Source: Chionis minor (taxonomy: Eukaryota; Chordata; Aves; Charadriiformes; Chionididae). From it: a stretch of 64,000 nt of DNA. Of this stretch, positions 61,241 through 64,000 are shown one piece after another. The stretch lies in the NCBI GenBank assembly GCA_013398295.1, contig VZSF01001064.1, positions 335,726 to 399,725 of the forward strand, given 5' to 3'. Position 1 is the first letter of the stretch. Every line of letters starts with the position of its first letter. The notes below the pieces were generated by a model. It worked only from the letters and a program-made list of their open reading frames with translations, had not been told where the DNA came from and ran no database searches. The position numbers and the translations under genes were made by a program.

Positions 61241-62904
61241 TGCTGGCTGACATGATGCCCCAGCTTAATAGCATTGAGAAGATCTGGAGTGGTGCCTTCC
61301 CACTTTTTTGGGTTTGTTTTCAAATTAACCTGCAAAGACACACCAGTTTGGGCCATGCCCTGAGCTGCTTCAGCGTTAAACACCAGGAAGGCTTGATGGA
61401 AAGTGACTCATCTTTTGAATTAAGTAACACTTTTCAGCTTGATGTATCGTTGTTTGCTGTGGTTTTGCTGGAGGTTTTCTGAAGGACTGATAACAGTGAA
61501 AAAAGGATTGCTTGCCTGAAATTGAAGGATTATCATGTTTTGGAGAAAGGATGTTATTTCTACTCTTTCTTGAATATTTGAATTCTACTTTTGCTATTAT
61601 AAGCCTACAAAGTGGGTGAAAAGAGCCTGTGATGGCAAAGGAGATTCTGTTTTCAGAGTTTAAGGTGAGGAAATTATGTCTGTCCTTGGTGAGCTGCATG
61701 TGCTCCCCTGTGTGGTTTCGTCTCATTATAAATAACCACCAAAATTGATAAACATTGAGAAAAAGTAAATCAGCCTTCTTTGCCCAAAGCCAGCGACCAG
61801 CACAATACAGGAGGCACTTGCAATCTGAGAGCTGTTATTCATGTTACGCTCCAGAGAGGATTCTCTCCCCTCTTCTAATGAACGTCGGGGAGAAAGCGGA
61901 TACTCGGCCTCCGACACACCCAGCAACTCTTCAGCCGTGCCTGGTGCAACATTTCCCACCTTGCTCTCCAGATTTGGAAAACCACACAGGCGTCACCTCT
62001 GTTAAACGGGCCCGTAATCTCCTAATGGAGCTGTGCCGCCACCCATTAACCGTTCCCCCGGATGCCCCCATCCAGCACAGCTTCCCCCAGGAGAGCTCCG
62101 GCTCAGCGGCGGCTGCAGCGCCATGCCCGGCTCCCCGTGGGGCGCGGGGCTGGCCTGGGGACAAGCACGAGCTGGAGAAGACCCACGGCCTGGAGGAAAC
62201 CCCGTGAACAAGGCAGAGTGGAGGAGCTGGAGGAGGTGAGAGGTTCAGGGCCATGAGCCAGGTGAGAAAAGCCCGGGGTCAGCGTGCTGAGGTTTTCCAG
62301 GTATAAAGAACAAATTAAGCCAAGCAAATAGGACAGCATTCCTGTGGGCAAATTACGAGACCGGTAAGTGTCGGGATGGGAGGGAGTATTTCTGCATGAG
62401 GGAGAGAGAAGCCAGCCCTGTGCCGGGCTGCAGTGCCTCCTCACGGGAGGTCCCCTGGTCCAGCCCAGGAGGGGGAGCACCGGCGCGCTCCGGGGTGCTG
62501 AGGCGGGACATCAGCCGCGCCGGCCGCAGCTCCAGGGCTCCACGCAGGTGGGGCAGCTCTGGTGGTGCTGGGCCAGTGCAACGCAGCCAGGCCGTGGTGG
62601 TGGTTCCGTGACGTTTTGTGCCAGGCGGGCCGGCGTGGTGGGGCATCTCCCCGCTGCTGAGGCGGGGGAGGCTGTTCCAGCACCGGTGACCGGTGTTACG
62701 GGCCGTTCGTGTGGCACAGAAATGCTGTCGCGGGGACAGGCCCGCTGTGGGACAGGGGACACTATGAGCCCCCAGGGAGGGCAGGGACCTACTGAACTGG
62801 CCGTTCATTACAGATGGGGAAGAGGAGAAAGGACGGCACAGGCTGAAGTGACTTGTTCAGTCCATTTGCAAGTGATCCTGGGCAGGAAAATGGTGCAAAC
62901 CTGA
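61241..62904. other. Intergenic DNA between two CR1 pieces
   Basis: 61241-62000 is unique-looking, moderately AT-rich DNA without a recognisable gene. From about 62030 on it turns CpG- and G-rich. The long open frames there (for example 62368-62904 on the plus strand, with several overlapping frames on both strands) are what GC-rich DNA with few stop codons gives by chance, and none shows a family motif. Confidence 0.5.
62091..62235 (+). other. Exon-like block of 145 nt with splice-like borders, unknown
   Basis: It follows CAGCTTCCCCCAG (62078-62090) and ends GGAG|GTGAGAGG. It contains an ATG at 62123 in the context GCGCCATGCC. No product is recognised, and GC-rich sequence makes such borders common by chance. 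Confidence 0.2.
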
Positions 62905-63115
62905 GGACAGAGAAATAATACAAAGGGACCTACAGAGAAGCGAGAAATATGAGCAGGAAACAATAAAATGGGATTCAGCTTGGAAAAATGCAAGGGAACA
63001 CATGTGGAGAATAATATTTAGTAACAACTTCAGTGGGAGGGAAAGAATGGGAAAGCAGAAAGGTCTAGAGGGGAAAGAAGAGCTCCTGCAAGACCAGAAG
63101 TGAATGGCAAATGAG
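62905..63115 (+). mobile_element. Diverged CR1 fragment (plus strand)
   Basis: AAAGGGACCTACAGAGAAG, then GATTCAGCTTGGAAAAATGC with AAGGGAACACATGTGG, and TCAGTGGGAGGGAAAGAATG resemble, in order, the CR1 region upstream of its 3' end. Identity by eye is only moderate and the ends are approximate. Confidence 0.5.
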
Positions 63116-64000
63116 GTATTTAGAAAGGGAGGTGCTGAGGTTAATGCGCTGAGCTGGGACCTGCACCCCGGGCCGCTCTCCTCGGCCATTATGGGCCACG
63201 TTTAAGCAACAGCCTCTCATTGCAGCGAGCTCCCCTTTCCGCTAATAAACGTGGGGATGGCTGGTGACAGGGGACACGCAAACCTCCTGCTAATGGGGAG
63301 GAGCCGGCTTTGCCCTCTGATGGTGCCCGGCGAAGAGGCAAGGCCTTTCAAAGCGGTTCTCCAGGGCGTGTTGTGAGGGGGTTGTGTGGCTGGTGATGGT
63401 GCCAGGCTGTTCCCCTGCATGTCCCGGTGGTTTGGGCACGCTGGGTGGGCCGGGCCCCCGGCTCCCTCTGAGCAAGCGCTGGCGGGCGCAGGGACGGCGC
63501 TGGCTGAGCCCAGTGGGTTGGGTACAGCTGCCTGGGGGACACCACCGTGGGGACACCATGAAGGCCAGCCCGACCCAACGCAGCCTGTGTGCGTCTTGCT
63601 GTCTCCCCCCGCCGTCACTGCTGCTCACCGGGCAGAGCACCACTGGCCCGGCACAGGACGGACACTGGTGCCTTGCAGAGGTAGCAATGTGTTCGGAGCC
63701 CGGCACTGGAAAAGTACGCCCTACGCTTGAAACTTCAAGTGAAAACGTAAGTTTAAGGGGTGTAAAGAGCAGGAAAAAAGGAGGAATTGTTCAGGGCAGT
63801 CTGGAAAGATGGGGCTGAGTAATGGGATGAGATTGAGCAGGCGCAAAGGCACACGGCCTCTCGGGGCTGGTTTCCTGAGCCGTGAGTCATCCCGCGCGGA
63901 GCTGCGTGACCTGCGGCGGAGCCCCCGGCGGGGAGCAGGCAGCTGGGGCTGCGGGGTGGGTGAAGTGACTGCGGGAGCGTGTCCATCGCTGCTTGCAGCC
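63116..64000. other. GC- and CpG-rich right end of window
   Basis: The DNA is strongly GC-rich with many CpGs, highest at about 63880-63960 (CCCGCGCGGAGC, GCGGCGGAGC and similar). An AP-1-like TGAGTCA lies at 63883-63889. This could be the beginning of a CpG island promoter that continues beyond base 64000. No coding sequence was recognised; open frames exist on both strands at once. Confidence 0.35.

Noticed and set aside
62368..62904. 178-codon plus-strand open frame, the longest in the window
   Set aside because: It is Gly/Arg/Ala-rich, several other frames on both strands are open over the same GC-rich bases, and there is no motif, signal peptide or homology that I can name.
50141..64000. 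SHISA2, expected downstream of ATP8A2 on the opposite strand in mammals
   Set aside because: No minus-strand sequence with the cysteine-rich SHISA domain or the following membrane segment was seen; the gene probably lies beyond the window.
1..64000. CRISPR arrays, insertion sequences, bacterial operons, riboswitches
   Set aside because: There are no regularly spaced direct repeats, no prokaryotic gene organisation or ribosome binding sites, and the window is clearly vertebrate intron and intergenic DNA.

Overview
This is vertebrate nuclear DNA, almost certainly from a bird and probably a neoavian one. The evidence is four CR1 LINE pieces of avian type, a solo LTR of a family common in bird genomes, sparse repeats overall, and many poly(A) tracts broken by CC. 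There are no bacterial operons, phage genes or CRISPR arrays. Nearly all long ORFs are chance open frames in intron or intergenic DNA.

The one gene I can support is the 3' end of ATP8A2, a P4-ATPase phospholipid flippase, on the + strand. Its last four coding exons lie at 19841-19929, 26544-26648, 41975-42066 and 50043-50140. All have AG/GT borders, and their phases join into one 127-codon frame that ends at TAA 50138-50140. They encode the last transmembrane helix (TM10) and the cytosolic C-terminal tail, including the GYAFS-type autoregulatory motif. The rest of the protein must be encoded upstream of base 1. Positions 1-19840 are intron, and the three internal introns are about 6.6, 15.3 and 8.0 kb.

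The introns hold: an ancient, strongly diverged CR1 of about 1.1 kb on the minus strand (6055-7135) with a younger CR1 tail nested in it; a perfect 25-bp tandem duplication (7156-7205); a compact CpG island (8415-8725); a MIR-like SINE (14018-14130); a 527-bp solo LTR (20579-21105, minus); two short CR1 tails (21461-21545 minus, 25371-25445 plus); several old amniote interspersed repeats; a 14-bp perfect hairpin (23131-23183); two G-quadruplex motifs; and A/C-rich low-complexity tracts.

Downstream of the stop, 50141 to about 57300 may be a long 3' UTR. It would end at a well-formed AATAAA (57276) followed by a GT-rich element. An AATAAA also overlaps the stop codon itself. Past 57.3 kb the DNA becomes GC- and CpG-richer, carries two more CR1 pieces (60967-61240, about 62905-63115) and has three exon-like blocks bounded by good splice signals (58168-58365, 59559-59651, 62091-62235) that match no gene I recognise. 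SHISA2, which follows ATP8A2 in mammals on the opposite strand, was looked for and not found. I saw no convincing new biological system. The items most worth checking are the intronic CpG island, the exon-like blocks near the right end and the poly(A) choice of ATP8A2.
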